NCBI RefSeq assembly: GCF_003202205.1
Contig: NZ_PDOG01000004.1
Coordinates: 152,641-216,640 of the forward strand
DNA: 64,000 nucleotides
Origin: Halomonas sp. LBP4
GTDB taxonomy: Bacteria > Pseudomonadota > Gammaproteobacteria > Pseudomonadales > Halomonadaceae
Direction: 5' to 3'
Positions 26,009 to 34,465 of the stretch are shown piece by piece (position 1 is the first letter of the stretch; the number at the start of each line of letters is the position of its first letter). The notes below the pieces were generated by a model. The model had not been told where the DNA came from. It searched no databases and saw nothing but the letters and a program-made list of their open reading frames with translations. Made by a program: the position numbers and the translations under genes.

Positions 26009-26168
26009 GGTCGCTCTCCAGGCTCCTCGAAAGATGTGTGACCGCTTCCGGCCACCCGGCCCGCCGTGCCGCGTGGAGCTCGTGCCGCACGCCAGGCAGG
26101 TTCATGGCAAGGATTCTGGGGGATCGATCGGCGAATTACTGCCCGGTTACCTCCATATACCGCGCCTC

Positions 26169-26184
26169 TACCCCCAAGGGGATA
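26169..26184. promoter_or_regulatory. NarL-type heptamer pair upstream of narG
   Basis: TACCCCC-AA-GGGGATA is a 7-2-7 inverted heptamer pair, the arrangement bound by phosphorylated NarL. It is embedded in a longer imperfect palindrome (26164-26189, 11-base arms). It lies 160 bp upstream of narG, and narXL is encoded in the same cluster. Binding is inferred. Confidence 0.6.
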
Positions 26185-26226
26185 GAGGCCGTGAAACAAG
26201 GGGATAAGCCGATGATGACAGGGTCG

Positions 26227-27525
26227 TCAGGCCGCCGAGTGCGGCGCCCTGGCGTGGTCGGCGAGCATCACCAGCATGCATACCGCCAGCGAGCCGTAGA
26301 GGAACATGAAGCCGGCACTGCGGATGCCGACCCACTCGTTGCCGAGCACGAACATCATCGGCAACAGCGCGGCGAAGAGTCCCCCCAGGGTCAGCGCCAG
26401 GCCGCCCACCAGCGCCATGTCGTCGCCGTGGTCGCGGTGGATCAACCGCATCAGGCTACCCTTGCCGATGCCCATGGCCATGCCCATGGCGGTGAGCATC
26501 GACAGGAAGCCCCACAGCGGGGCTTCGTAACGCAGGGCGATTGCGCCGTGGACGCCCTCGATCTGCATGGTGAAGGGGGGGTAGGAGAGCAGGAAGAGAC
26601 AGGCCAGCACGAAGGCGCTGACCCACCAGCGCAGGGCCCGGAAGTCGCGCCAGTCGGCCAGTGCGCCACCGATCACCTGTCCCAGGCCCACCGCCAGGGT
26701 GAAGGGCAGCGCCCAGAGCGCCGCACTCCCGAGCGGCAGCCGGTACTGGGCCGCCAGGTAGCCCGGCAACCACAGCGCCAGCGCCACGAAGGCGCCGAAG
26801 AAGAAACTGTAGACGAAGGCGAGCCGCCACAGCTGCCAACAAGCCAGGCGCTCCCGCGCCCGGCGCCAGCCGGCGGGCGGTGGGGGCACGTCATCGAGCT
26901 CGAGTACCTCGTCCACCGCCCGGGTAGAGGCATCGGCCTGGTCGTCGGCGAACAGCCACAGCAGGCCCGCCACCAGCAGCACCGGCAACAGGTAGAGCTG
27001 CGGCGCCAGGCGCCAGCCATAGGCCTGGCTGATCAGCGGCAGCAGCAGGTAGCTCAGCCCGGCACCGAGCATGCCGGCGCCGTAGAGCCCCAGCGCCAGG
27101 CCGGCATGATGACGGGGCCCCTGGGTCGCCACATAGACCAGGCCGGCGGCCAGCGACCCGGCCCCCAGCCCCAGGCCGGCCCCGGCCAGCAGGAACTCCA
27201 GATAGTGACCCGCCTGGCTGATCCACCACAGGAAGGGGCAGATCAACAGCAGGCAGCCGAGCATGACCCGGCGCCCACCGATCTTCACCGCCAGGCCCGC
27301 CATGGGCAGGCTGGCCAGGCCGCCCACCAGCATGGGCACGGCCAGCAGGGCGGCGAAGGCGAGCTCGCCGAAGCCGAGCACCGCCTTGAGCTCGAGGCCC
27401 AGCACGGCGAACAGCGTCCAGCAGGCGAAGACCAGGGCGAAGGCCAGCGGCGAGAGCAGCACCACCACCAGCGAGCGGTAACCACCTTCGGTGTCGCGGA
27501 CGGGGTCTTCCCGGAGGGGCATCAT
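26227..27525 (-). CDS. MFS transporter of the NarK/NasA family
   Basis: This 432-residue protein has about twelve hydrophobic segments and NarK-type features: LAFALVFACWTLFAVLGLELK in helix 1, a GGRRVMLG loop after helix 2, and the helix 5 block AGLGLGAGSLAAGLVYV. The second signature (AGMLGAG) is less Gly/Asn-rich than in true NarK. It probably moves nitrate or nitrite across the inner membrane. It reads into narG in the same direction with 218 bp between, and is divergent from narX. Of two adjacent ATGs the first (27525) is used; the upstream in-frame extension looks non-native. Substrate is inferred. Confidence 0.8.
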   Translation of the reverse strand: MMPLREDPVRDTEGGYRSLVVVLLSPLAFALVFACWTLFAVLGLELKAVLGFGELAFAALLAVPMLVGGLASLPMAGLAVKIGGRRVMLGCLLLICPFLWWISQAGHYLEFLLAGAGLGLGAGSLAAGLVYVATQGPRHHAGLALGLYGAGMLGAGLSYLLLPLISQAYGWRLAPQLYLLPVLLVAGLLWLFADDQADASTRAVDEVLELDDVPPPPAGWRRARERLACWQLWRLAFVYSFFFGAFVALALWLPGYLAAQYRLPLGSAALWALPFTLAVGLGQVIGGALADWRDFRALRWWVSAFVLACLFLLSYPPFTMQIEGVHGAIALRYEAPLWGFLSMLTAMGMAMGIGKGSLMRLIHRDHGDDMALVGGLALTLGGLFAALLPMMFVLGNEWVGIRSAGFMFLYGSLAVCMLVMLADHARAPHSAA

Positions 27526-27706
27526 GGGATGGCAGGACTCCGAGACAAGGGAAAGGAAGCATGGGAAAATTCTCGTGAGCCTTGGCCCGCCGGTCAAAAG
27601 GGCATGCGAGGTACACCTTTGAGGGGGCAGGGCCTACCTACTAGGGTATGATGATGGCCTTGTGACTCCTTCAGCCCGCCCCGATGCCGGAGGGCCCGCC
27701 TCACCC

Positions 27707-29656
27707 ATGAAACTGCTGCAACGTTCCCTGGTGGCCCGCATCATCGCCTCCCTGCTGGCGATCAGCGCCATGGCCCTGATCAGCATCGTGGTCACCATGA
27801 CCGTGGCCAGCAACAGCCGCGGCGACGCCGCCGCCATCAACATGGCCGGCTCGCTGCGCATGAACACCTACCAGATCGTCGCTGCCCTGCAGCGCTACCA
27901 GCAGCAGCCGGAGGCCGAGCACCGCGAGCGGGTGCGTGCGCTCTCGCAGCGCTTCAGGGAACGCCTGACCAGCCCGCAGCTGACCGGCGCCATGCCCGGG
28001 GCAGCCGATCACGCCCTGCAGGTCCAGTACCGGCGGCTGCTTGAGCGCTGGGACCAGGAGCTCACCCCCCGGATCGAGGCGACTACCGCCGGCCCTCGGG
28101 GCGAGAGCGGCGATCTCGGTGCCCGCCTCGAGGGGCTGGTGGGCGAGATCGATGGCCTGGTGACCCTGCTGGAGGAGAGCAGCGAATCGAAGATCCGCCT
28201 GCTCAGTGTGCTGCAGATCATTTTCCTGGGGCTGACCGCCGTGGTCGTGGCCATCGCCCTGTACGATATCCGCCACAACCTGGTCACCCCGTTGCGCCAG
28301 TTGATGGTGCTGGCCCGGGAGGCCGCCCATCGCAACTTCGGCCATCGCACCCGCCTGCAGGGCCACGACGAGCTGGCGATGCTTGGCCGCACCCTCGACA
28401 CCATGGCCGAGGAGCTCGGCGCCAGTTATGCCGAGCTGGAGGAGCGGGTGTCGCGCAAGAAGGCCGAGCTGGAGCGCAGCAACCTGGCCATGCAGGTCAT
28501 GCACGACGGCAGCCGCCAGCTCTATGGCGGCGGCAACGACCTGTGCTCCAGCGCCGCGCCCATGCTGCGTCGTCTCGAGCAGTTGCTGGAGATCGGCCCC
28601 ATCCGGTTGTCGCTCAACGACCCCATCGACGACCGCCAGATCCCGATACTCGCCACCCACTCGGCACGCCGCCCCGAGTACTGCCGCGACCACGACTGCC
28701 ACGCCTGCCTGATCGACCCGCGCCCCCTGCGACTGCGCGAAACCGAAGAGGGCGAGTGCCTGCTGCTGCCGGTGACTGTCGGTGACGAGATGCTCGGCAC
28801 CCTGGAGATCTGGCACCCCAGGAAACAGCCGCTGACCAGCAGCACCCGGCGCCTGCTCAACGCCCTGGCCGACCAGTTGGCCACCGCGGTCTACCTGCAG
28901 CGGCGCATCGAGGAGCAGCAGCAGGTCTCGCTGATGAACGAGCGCACCATCATCGCCCGGGAGCTGCATGACTCCCTGGCCCAGTCGCTCTCCTACCTGA
29001 AGATGCAGGTGGCACGGCTCGAGCGCATGCAGCAGAAGGACATGCCCCGGGAGGCTCAGGCCGCCGTGTTCGACGAACTGCGCACCGGCCTCGACAGTGC
29101 CTATCGCCAGTTGCGTGAACTGCTCACCACCTTCCGCCTCAAGCTCGAGGGGCCGGGACTCTCGAGCGCCCTGCGCCAGACCACCGCGGAATTCGCCGAG
29201 CGCATGGCGGCGCCCATCGAGCTGGACTTCGACGTGCCGCCCCACCTGCTCAATCCCAACGAGGAGATCCACGTCCTGCAGGTGGTCCGCGAGGCCCTGG
29301 CCAATATCCACAAGCACGCCCGGGCCCACTGGGCGGGGGTCTCGGTGCGCTTCGCCGAGGCCCGTATCCGGGTGCGGATCGAGGACGACGGCATCGGCCT
29401 CGAGGACGACCGCTCGCCACCCATGCACTACGGCCTGGTGATCATGCGCGACCGTGCCGAGACCCTGGGGGGCGAGCTCAGCCTGCGCAATCGCCCCACG
29501 GGTGGCACCCTCGTCGAGCTCGTCTTCACGCCCCAGACCGCACGCCTGATCACCCAGCAACCCGCTTCACATGTCCCGGATGCTGCCACCGCCCCCGTCA
29601 CTGAGCACCGGGCCGGTGATCGCATCGCGCTCAAACACAATGGCAACAGGGAATAA
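27707..29656 (+). CDS. narX: Nitrate/nitrite sensor histidine kinase NarX
   Basis: This 649-residue membrane kinase has a first TM (about 8-33), a periplasmic domain with the nitrate-binding P-box (AAAINMAGSLRMNTYQIV), a second TM (about 167-189), HAMP, a central Cys-containing module (CSSAAP, YCRDHDCHACLID), a HisKA_3 domain with His421 in RELHDSLAQSLSYLKMQ, and a HATPase domain with DDGIGLEDD and HYGLVIMRDRAE. These are the features of NarX. The ATG at 27707 is preferred because the first TM follows at once; a GTG at 27662 is an alternative. It is divergent from the NarK-like gene and coupled to narL. Confidence 0.95.
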   Translation: MKLLQRSLVARIIASLLAISAMALISIVVTMTVASNSRGDAAAINMAGSLRMNTYQIVAALQRYQQQPEAEHRERVRALSQRFRERLTSPQLTGAMPGAADHALQVQYRRLLERWDQELTPRIEATTAGPRGESGDLGARLEGLVGEIDGLVTLLEESSESKIRLLSVLQIIFLGLTAVVVAIALYDIRHNLVTPLRQLMVLAREAAHRNFGHRTRLQGHDELAMLGRTLDTMAEELGASYAELEERVSRKKAELERSNLAMQVMHDGSRQLYGGGNDLCSSAAPMLRRLEQLLEIGPIRLSLNDPIDDRQIPILATHSARRPEYCRDHDCHACLIDPRPLRLRETEEGECLLLPVTVGDEMLGTLEIWHPRKQPLTSSTRRLLNALADQLATAVYLQRRIEEQQQVSLMNERTIIARELHDSLAQSLSYLKMQVARLERMQQKDMPREAQAAVFDELRTGLDSAYRQLRELLTTFRLKLEGPGLSSALRQTTAEFAERMAAPIELDFDVPPHLLNPNEEIHVLQVVREALANIHKHARAHWAGVSVRFAEARIRVRIEDDGIGLEDDRSPPMHYGLVIMRDRAETLGGELSLRNRPTGGTLVELVFTPQTARLITQQPASHVPDAATAPVTEHRAGDRIALKHNGNRE

Positions 29657-29659
29657 GTC

Positions 29660-30328
29660 ATGATGGCCACGTCAGCCCACGATACGCCCGCCAGCATCCT
29701 GATCATCGACGACCATCCGCTGCTGCGTCGTGGCGTCTCCCAGCTGCTCGAGCTGGAGGATGACCTCGAGCTGGTCGGCGAGGCCGGCGAGCCCGAGGAG
29801 GGCGTGCGGCTCGCCGCCGAGCTCGACCCGGACATGATCCTGCTCGACCTCAACATGCCGGGCATGAACGGCATCGAGACCCTCAAGCGGCTGCGCGAGA
29901 CGGACTATGCAGGACGCATCGTGATGTTCACCGTCTCCGACCACGAGGAGGACGTGGTGGACGCCCTGCAGAGCGGCGCCGACGGCTACCTGCTCAAGGA
30001 CATGGACCCCGACGAGATGGTCCGCCAGCTGCGTCAGGTGGCCCTGGGGCGCATGGTGATCAGCGAGAGCCTCACCGCCCTGCTCGCCGAGGCGCTGCGC
30101 AGCCAGCGCAGCCGGCCGGTGGCACCGGACCTCCACAGCCTGACCCAGCGCGAGCGGGAGATCCTGCGCGAGCTCGCCGCCGGGCTCTCCAACAAGCTGA
30201 TCGCCCGCAAGCTCGATATCACCGAGGGCACCGTCAAGGTCCACGTCAAGCACCTGCTGAAGAAGCTCAACCTGCGCTCCCGGGTGGAGGCCGCGGTGTG
30301 GGCCGTCCAGGAAGGCGTCGACCGGTAG
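29660..30328 (+). CDS. narL: Nitrate/nitrite response regulator NarL
   Basis: This 222-residue regulator has a receiver domain with the acidic pocket DDHPLLRRG, phospho-acceptor Asp63 in [13 protein letters not shown] and Lys in [11 protein letters not shown] LuxR-type HTH follows (about 155-215: [36 protein letters not shown]). It is 3 bp after narX. Phosphorylated NarL-type proteins bind inverted TACYYMT heptamers, and such pairs are found upstream of narG and both narK genes here. Two ATGs in a row are possible starts; the first is used. A hairpin terminator follows. Confidence 0.96.
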   Translation: MMATSAHDTPASILIIDDHPLLRRGVSQLLELEDDLELVGEAGEPEEGVRLAAELDPDMILLDLNMPGMNGIETLKRLRETDYAGRIVMFTVSDHEEDVVDALQSGADGYLLKDMDPDEMVRQLRQVALGRMVISESLTALLAEALRSQRSRPVAPDLHSLTQREREILRELAAGLSNKLIARKLDITEGTVKVHVKHLLKKLNLRSRVEAAVWAVQEGVDR

Positions 30329-30367
30329 CAGGTAACGGGTTCTCTGTGGATACCTCCAAATAATCCC

Positions 30368-30385
30368 GGGCCGCGCAAGCGGCCC
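30368..30385 (+). terminator. Terminator after narXL
   Basis: GGGCCGC-GCAA-GCGGCCC is a perfect 7-bp stem with a GCAA tetraloop, followed by TGCCTCTTT. It lies 40 bp after the narL stop. Confidence 0.7.
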
Positions 30386-30448
30386 TGCCTCTTTCCCCCC
30401 GTGCGAAAAAAACGCTTGGCTATCAACCGGATGGCCTTATACCCCGGC

Positions 30449-30464
30449 TACCCCTCAAGAGGTA
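30449..30464. promoter_or_regulatory. NarL-type heptamer pair upstream of narK
   Basis: TACCCCT-CA-AGAGGTA is a close match to the 7-2-7 inverted NarL/NarP arrangement. It lies 145 bp before the narK ATG. An additional partial heptamer (ATACCCAAGGGGG) lies at 30586-30598, next to the ribosome binding site. Confidence 0.65.
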
Positions 30465-30608
30465 TTTCGCTGATTTTTCGGCATTTTTAGCCAGTTTCGC
30501 CCCCTCGAGCCGCGGCGTATCTTTCGCCTCAAAGCCCCGCGTGCTGATCCGTGTCACGCCGTGGACCGCAAGGCGGGGCGCAACGGTAATACCCAAGGGG
30601 GAATCACC

Positions 30609-32237
30609 ATGGCTAAATCGAGTGCCGACACCGGTCGCATCGCCAGGCCCGGCAGGAATGCCGATATCGAACACTGGGATGTCGAGAACGACGATTTCTG
30701 GGAGCGGGAAGGCAAGAAGGTCGCCAACCGCAACCTGTGGATCTCCATTCCCAGCCTGCTGATGGGCTTCGCCGTCTGGCTGATGTGGGGGATGATCACC
30801 ACCCAGATGCAGAACCTCGGCTTTCCGTTCACGGTCAGCCAGCTGTTCACCCTGACCGCCATCGCCGGCCTCTCCGGGGCCACCCTGCGCATCCCGGCCT
30901 CCTTCATGATCCGCATCGCCGGCGGGCGCAACACCATCTTCCTGACCACCGCCCTGTTGATGCTGCCCGCACTGGGCACCGGCCTGGCCCTGATGAACCC
31001 CGGGACCCCGTTCTGGGTCTTCCAGGCCCTGGCGCTGCTCTCGGGCATCGGCGGCGGCAACTTCGCCTGCTCGATGAGCAACATCTCGACCTTCTATCCG
31101 AAGCACCAGCAGGGCTATGCCCTGGGCATGAATGCCGGCCTGGGCAACTTCGGCGTCACCACCATGCAGATCCTGATCCCGCTGGTGATGACCGTAGGCC
31201 TGTTCGGCGCCATCGCCGGTGATCCCATGGAGCTGACCCGCGCCAGCGGCACCCTGATCGGCCGCATCGAGGCGGGCACCGACACCTGGATCCAGAATGC
31301 GGGCCTGATCTGGCTGGTCTTCCTGATCCCGCTGGCCTTCGCCGGCTGGTTCGGCATGAACAACCTGCGCACCATCACCCCCAACCCGGGCAACCCCGCG
31401 CAAGCCTTCGGCAAGATCCTCGGCCTCTACGGTGTGGGCCTGATCACCTCCGTGGTCGGCGTCGTTGCCCTCGGCTGGCTCAACATGTGGCTGGCGCTGC
31501 CGCTGACCATCGTGCTGACCCTGTTGCTGCTGCGCCTGATCCCCGGTGACATCAAGCCGAACATCCAGAAGCAGTTCGAGATCTTCCGCGACAAGCACAC
31601 CTGGTCGATGACCGTGCTCTACATCGCCACCTTCGGCTCCTTCATCGGCTTCTCCGCCGCCCTGCCGCTGTCCATCACCGTGATCTTCGGCAACATGATG
31701 GAGGTCGCCGTCGACGGCAGCGTGACCCGGGTCGCCAACCCGGACGCCCCCAGCGCCCTGACCTGGGCCTGGATGGGACCCTTCGTCGGCGCCCTGATCC
31801 GCCCGGTGGGCGGCTGGATCTCCGACAAGGTGGGTGGCGCCATCGTCACCCAGATCATCTCGGTGATCATGGTCGCGGCCTCCGCCGCCGTGGGCTACGT
31901 GATGATGCTCGCCTACAACGCCACCGACCCGAACCAGTACTTCTGGATGTTCCTGGTCCTGTTCATCGTGCTGTTCGCCGCCAGCGGCATCGGCAATGGC
32001 TCCACCTTCCGCAGCATCGGCGTGATCTTCGATCAGCAGAAGAAGGGGCCGGTGCTCGGCTGGACCTCCGCCGTGGCCGCCTATGGCGCCTTCATCGCCC
32101 CGCGGGTGATGGGCGAGCAGATCAAGGCCGGCACCCCGGAGATGGCCATGTACGGCTTCGCCGTCTTCTACGCCCTCTGCCTGGTGGTCAACTGGTGGTT
32201 CTACCTGCGTGGCAACGCCTACGTGAAGAACCCCTGA
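30609..32237 (+). CDS. narK: Nitrate/nitrite transporter NarK (E. coli NarK-like type)
   Basis: This 542-residue MFS protein has about twelve TM segments and a polar N-terminal tail ending WEREGKKVANRNLWISIPSL, very similar to E. coli NarK. The nitrate signatures are present: GIGGGNFACSMSNISTFYPK and GYALGMNAGLGNFGVTTMQ in the first half, and ASGIGNGSTFRSIGVIFDQQ in the second. This NarK2-like type usually exchanges nitrate for nitrite. The ATG at 30609 follows AGGGGGAATCACC. It is followed by a second, different narK gene and preceded by a NarL site, so nitrate induction is likely. Confidence 0.95.
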   Translation: MAKSSADTGRIARPGRNADIEHWDVENDDFWEREGKKVANRNLWISIPSLLMGFAVWLMWGMITTQMQNLGFPFTVSQLFTLTAIAGLSGATLRIPASFMIRIAGGRNTIFLTTALLMLPALGTGLALMNPGTPFWVFQALALLSGIGGGNFACSMSNISTFYPKHQQGYALGMNAGLGNFGVTTMQILIPLVMTVGLFGAIAGDPMELTRASGTLIGRIEAGTDTWIQNAGLIWLVFLIPLAFAGWFGMNNLRTITPNPGNPAQAFGKILGLYGVGLITSVVGVVALGWLNMWLALPLTIVLTLLLLRLIPGDIKPNIQKQFEIFRDKHTWSMTVLYIATFGSFIGFSAALPLSITVIFGNMMEVAVDGSVTRVANPDAPSALTWAWMGPFVGALIRPVGGWISDKVGGAIVTQIISVIMVAASAAVGYVMMLAYNATDPNQYFWMFLVLFIVLFAASGIGNGSTFRSIGVIFDQQKKGPVLGWTSAVAAYGAFIAPRVMGEQIKAGTPEMAMYGFAVFYALCLVVNWWFYLRGNAYVKNP

Positions 32238-32274
32238 ACCGCGCGGAGACCTGAAACCACGCCATCCAAAGACC

Positions 32275-32298
32275 ACCGGGCCCCGAGACGGGCCCGGT
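32275..32298 (+). terminator. Hairpin after narK
   Basis: ACCGGGCCC-CGAGAC-GGGCCCGGT forms a perfect 9-bp stem 37 bp after the narK stop. It is followed by CGTCGTTGG without a clear T-run. Confidence 0.65.
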
Positions 32299-32335
32299 CG
32301 TCGTTGGCGGCATCGTCGAAGGGAGCATCGGCCCC

Positions 32336-32351
32336 TACCCCCAAAGGGATA
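32336..32351. promoter_or_regulatory. NarL-type heptamer pair upstream of second narK
   Basis: TACCCCC-AA-AGGGATA is a 7-2-7 inverted heptamer pair, followed by a further heptamer-like AAGGGGTA at 32365-32372. Together with the DNR/FNR box 36 bp downstream it suggests control by both nitrate and low oxygen or NO. Confidence 0.6.
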
Positions 32352-32386
32352 GGCCCGGAATATCAAGGGGTAGCGGCGAGACGGAC

Positions 32387-32400
32387 TTGATGTACGTCAA
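32387..32400. promoter_or_regulatory. FNR/DNR box upstream of second narK
   Basis: TTGAT-GTAC-GTCAA matches the TTGAT-N4-ATCAA consensus at nine of ten positions. It is centred 74 bp before the narK1-type ATG. Confidence 0.7.
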
Positions 32401-32466
32401 TATCCTCCGCCCCCCAGCTGCCAGTCTGGAAGGCGACCATTCATGCATCGCCGAAGGAGGCTCGAC

Positions 32467-33849
32467 ATGAAACATCTCGAGGGCGTGACCCGACCTCAGC
32501 AATACCGGGCACTGACGCTCAGCACCCTGGCGTTCACCACCTGCTTCGCGGTGTGGACGATCTTTTCCATCATCGGCATCAAGATCAAGCAGGACCTGGG
32601 GCTCAACGAGACCCAGTTCGGCATCCTGGTGGCCACGCCGATCCTCACCGGCTCGATCAGCCGTATCTTCCTGGGCATCTGGACCGAGCAGTTCGGCGGC
32701 CGCCGGGTGTTCAGCGTGCTGATGCTGGTCACCGCGGCCTGCGTCTTCCTGCTCTCCTATGTCGAGTCCTACGCGATGTTCCTGGTCGCCGCCCTCGGCG
32801 TCGGCCTGGCCGGCGGCTCCTTCATCGTCGGCATCGCCTACACCTCCTACTGGTTCGAGAAGGAGAAGCAGGGCACCGCGCTGGGCATCTTCGGCGCCGG
32901 CAACGCCGGGGCGGCGGTCACCAACTTCGCGGCCCCCTTCCTGCTGCTGGCCCTGGGCTGGGAGCAGACCGCGGTGGTCTACGCCATCGTGCTGGCGGTG
33001 GTCGCCGTAGGCTTCTGGGTATTCGCCAAGGAAGACCCACTGACCCGGGCCCGCCGCGGCCAGGGCGGCAAACCCACCTCCGCCCGAGAACAGCTGGAGC
33101 CGCTCAAGCACTTGCAGGTCTGGCGCTTCGCCCTCTACTACTTCTTCGTCTTCGGCGCCTTCGTCGCCCTGGCCTCCTACCTGCCGCGCTACTACGTGGG
33201 GGCCTATGACGTCAGCATCGCCGTGGCCGGCTCGCTGGCCGCCCTCTACACCCTGCCGGCCAGCGTCTTCCGCGCCCTGGGGGGCTGGATGTCCGACCGC
33301 TACGGGGCCCGGGCGATCATGTACCTGACCTTCATCGCCTCCCTGGTCTGTCTCTTCCTGCTCGCCTACCCCGAGACCCACTATGTGGTGGAGGGCAAGG
33401 AAGGCCAGATCGCCTTCTCCCTGGCCATGCCGCTGTGGGGCGTGGTGCTCCTGACCGTGCTGCTGGGCTTCTTCATGTCGCTGGGCAAGGCCGCGGTCTA
33501 CAAGCACATACCGGTCTACTACCCGGAGAACGTGGGCTCGGTGGGCGGCCTGGTCGGCATGATCGGTGGCCTGGGTGGCTTCTTCCTGCCCATCCTGTTC
33601 GGCGCCGTTCTCGACCTCACCGGGGTCTGGACCAGCTCCTACATGGTGCTCTTCGTGCTGGTGGCCATCTCGCTGATCTGGATGCATGGCGCCATCCGCC
33701 GCATGGAGCGCGCCCGCCTGCCGGAACTCGGCGAGGAACGCTATCGCTACCTGCCCGAGATCCAGGATGTGGGGGACCATCCCGCCGGCCAGAAGGAGCA
33801 GACCATCGAGTCTAGCCCACTACGCCCTGGCCGCCAGGCCGAGGCCTGA
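32467..33849 (+). CDS. Nitrate transporter, NarK1 type
   Basis: This 460-residue MFS protein has about twelve TM segments and the shorter NarK1 plan, beginning LSTLAFTTCFAVWTIFSIIG. Nitrate signatures are GVGLAGGSFIVGIAYTSYWF with GTALGIFGAGNAGAAVTNF, and GSVGGLVGMIGGLGGFFLP. NarK1-type proteins are thought to import nitrate with protons, complementing the NarK2-like exchanger encoded just upstream. In some denitrifiers the two types are fused in one protein; here they are separate. The ATG at 32467 follows AAGGAGGCTCGAC and is preferred over one 24 bp upstream. Upstream lie a NarL site and an FNR/DNR box; a terminator follows. Confidence 0.92.
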   Translation: MKHLEGVTRPQQYRALTLSTLAFTTCFAVWTIFSIIGIKIKQDLGLNETQFGILVATPILTGSISRIFLGIWTEQFGGRRVFSVLMLVTAACVFLLSYVESYAMFLVAALGVGLAGGSFIVGIAYTSYWFEKEKQGTALGIFGAGNAGAAVTNFAAPFLLLALGWEQTAVVYAIVLAVVAVGFWVFAKEDPLTRARRGQGGKPTSAREQLEPLKHLQVWRFALYYFFVFGAFVALASYLPRYYVGAYDVSIAVAGSLAALYTLPASVFRALGGWMSDRYGARAIMYLTFIASLVCLFLLAYPETHYVVEGKEGQIAFSLAMPLWGVVLLTVLLGFFMSLGKAAVYKHIPVYYPENVGSVGGLVGMIGGLGGFFLPILFGAVLDLTGVWTSSYMVLFVLVAISLIWMHGAIRRMERARLPELGEERYRYLPEIQDVGDHPAGQKEQTIESSPLRPGRQAEA

Positions 33850-33866
33850 TCTCTCGGCACTGCGCC

Positions 33867-33894
33867 GCGAATGCCGCCCCCGGGCGGCATTCGC
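33867..33894 (+). terminator. Terminator after second narK
   Basis: GCGAATGCCGCC and GGCGGCATTCGC form a perfect 12-bp stem around a four-base CCCG loop, followed by GTTTATGG. It lies 17 bp after the stop codon. Confidence 0.8.
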
Positions 33895-33949
33895 GTTTAT
33901 GGAATTAGACTTGATCCAGGCCAGGAAATCTCGGTGCCTTTCGCGCTAT

Positions 33950-33972
33950 AGTGGTATTTCATATACATCAAT
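33950..33972. promoter_or_regulatory. NsrR-like imperfect palindrome upstream of norEF unit
   Basis: The centre GGTATTTCATATACATC (33953-33969), read on the other strand as GATGTATATGAAATACC, resembles the GATGYAT...ATRCATC layout of NsrR sites. It also resembles the palindromes before hmp and norC in this window. The match is partial. Confidence 0.35.
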
Positions 33973-34024
33973 AGGTCGGTATCTCACGAGGGGACGGCCG
34001 ACCATCGGATGCGAGGTCACCATC

Positions 34025-34465
34025 ATGTCCGCAGCCCTCTCCTCTTCCGCACCCGCCCAGGGCAGCAAGGCCGACCGCGGTCGCGGCACGGCCATCGTCG
34101 TCTACATGCTCTTACTGGGCAGCATCCTGGCGGTGATCACCGCCCCGCTGGGCGTGCTGATCGCCCACCTGGCAAGGCGCCACGCCGAGGGCTGGGTCGC
34201 CTCCCACCTGCAGTTCCAGATCCGCACCTTCTGGCTGGGCGTGCTGGGCGGCGGCCTGTTCGTGGCGGCCTGGCAGCTGCTGGGCCTGGTCGGCCTGCCC
34301 GCCCTGGCCCCCTGGGCGCTCGGCTACCTCTACTTCACCGCCTGCCTGATCTGGATGGTGGGCCGCTGCGGGGTGGGCATCGCCCGCCTGACCGACAACC
34401 GCCCGGTCGACAACCCGCGCAGCCTGGCCTTCGGCGGCGCCCGGGTGACCCTGGCGGACGGATGA
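34025..34465 (+). CDS. Small membrane protein in norEF unit (DUF4870-like)
   Basis: This 146-residue protein has three to four hydrophobic segments (about residues 24-46, 72-92 and 97-118) and a conserved-looking SHLQFQIRTFW motif between them, the pattern of the DUF4870 family of small membrane proteins. It overlaps norE by ATGA, so it is translated as part of the norEF unit. Its function is not known; position suggests a part in assembling or protecting the NO reductase or a related membrane complex. Confidence 0.75.
   Translation: MSAALSSSAPAQGSKADRGRGTAIVVYMLLLGSILAVITAPLGVLIAHLARRHAEGWVASHLQFQIRTFWLGVLGGGLFVAAWQLLGLVGLPALAPWALGYLYFTACLIWMVGRCGVGIARLTDNRPVDNPRSLAFGGARVTLADG

Noticed and set aside
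22394..26041. Very long open frame on the plus strand opposite narG (over 1,200 codons)
   Set aside because: It is antisense to a certain gene, has low-complexity Gly/Ala/His-rich content and no family match; high GC at third positions explains the lack of stops.
27635..27648. TACCTACTAGGGTA palindrome before narX, as a NarL site
   Set aside because: The two heptamers abut without the two-base spacer of a 7-2-7 site and one is a poor match; kept out of the feature list.
33911..33924. TTGATCCAGGCCAG as an FNR/DNR box before the norEF unit
   Set aside because: Three mismatches in the second half-site.
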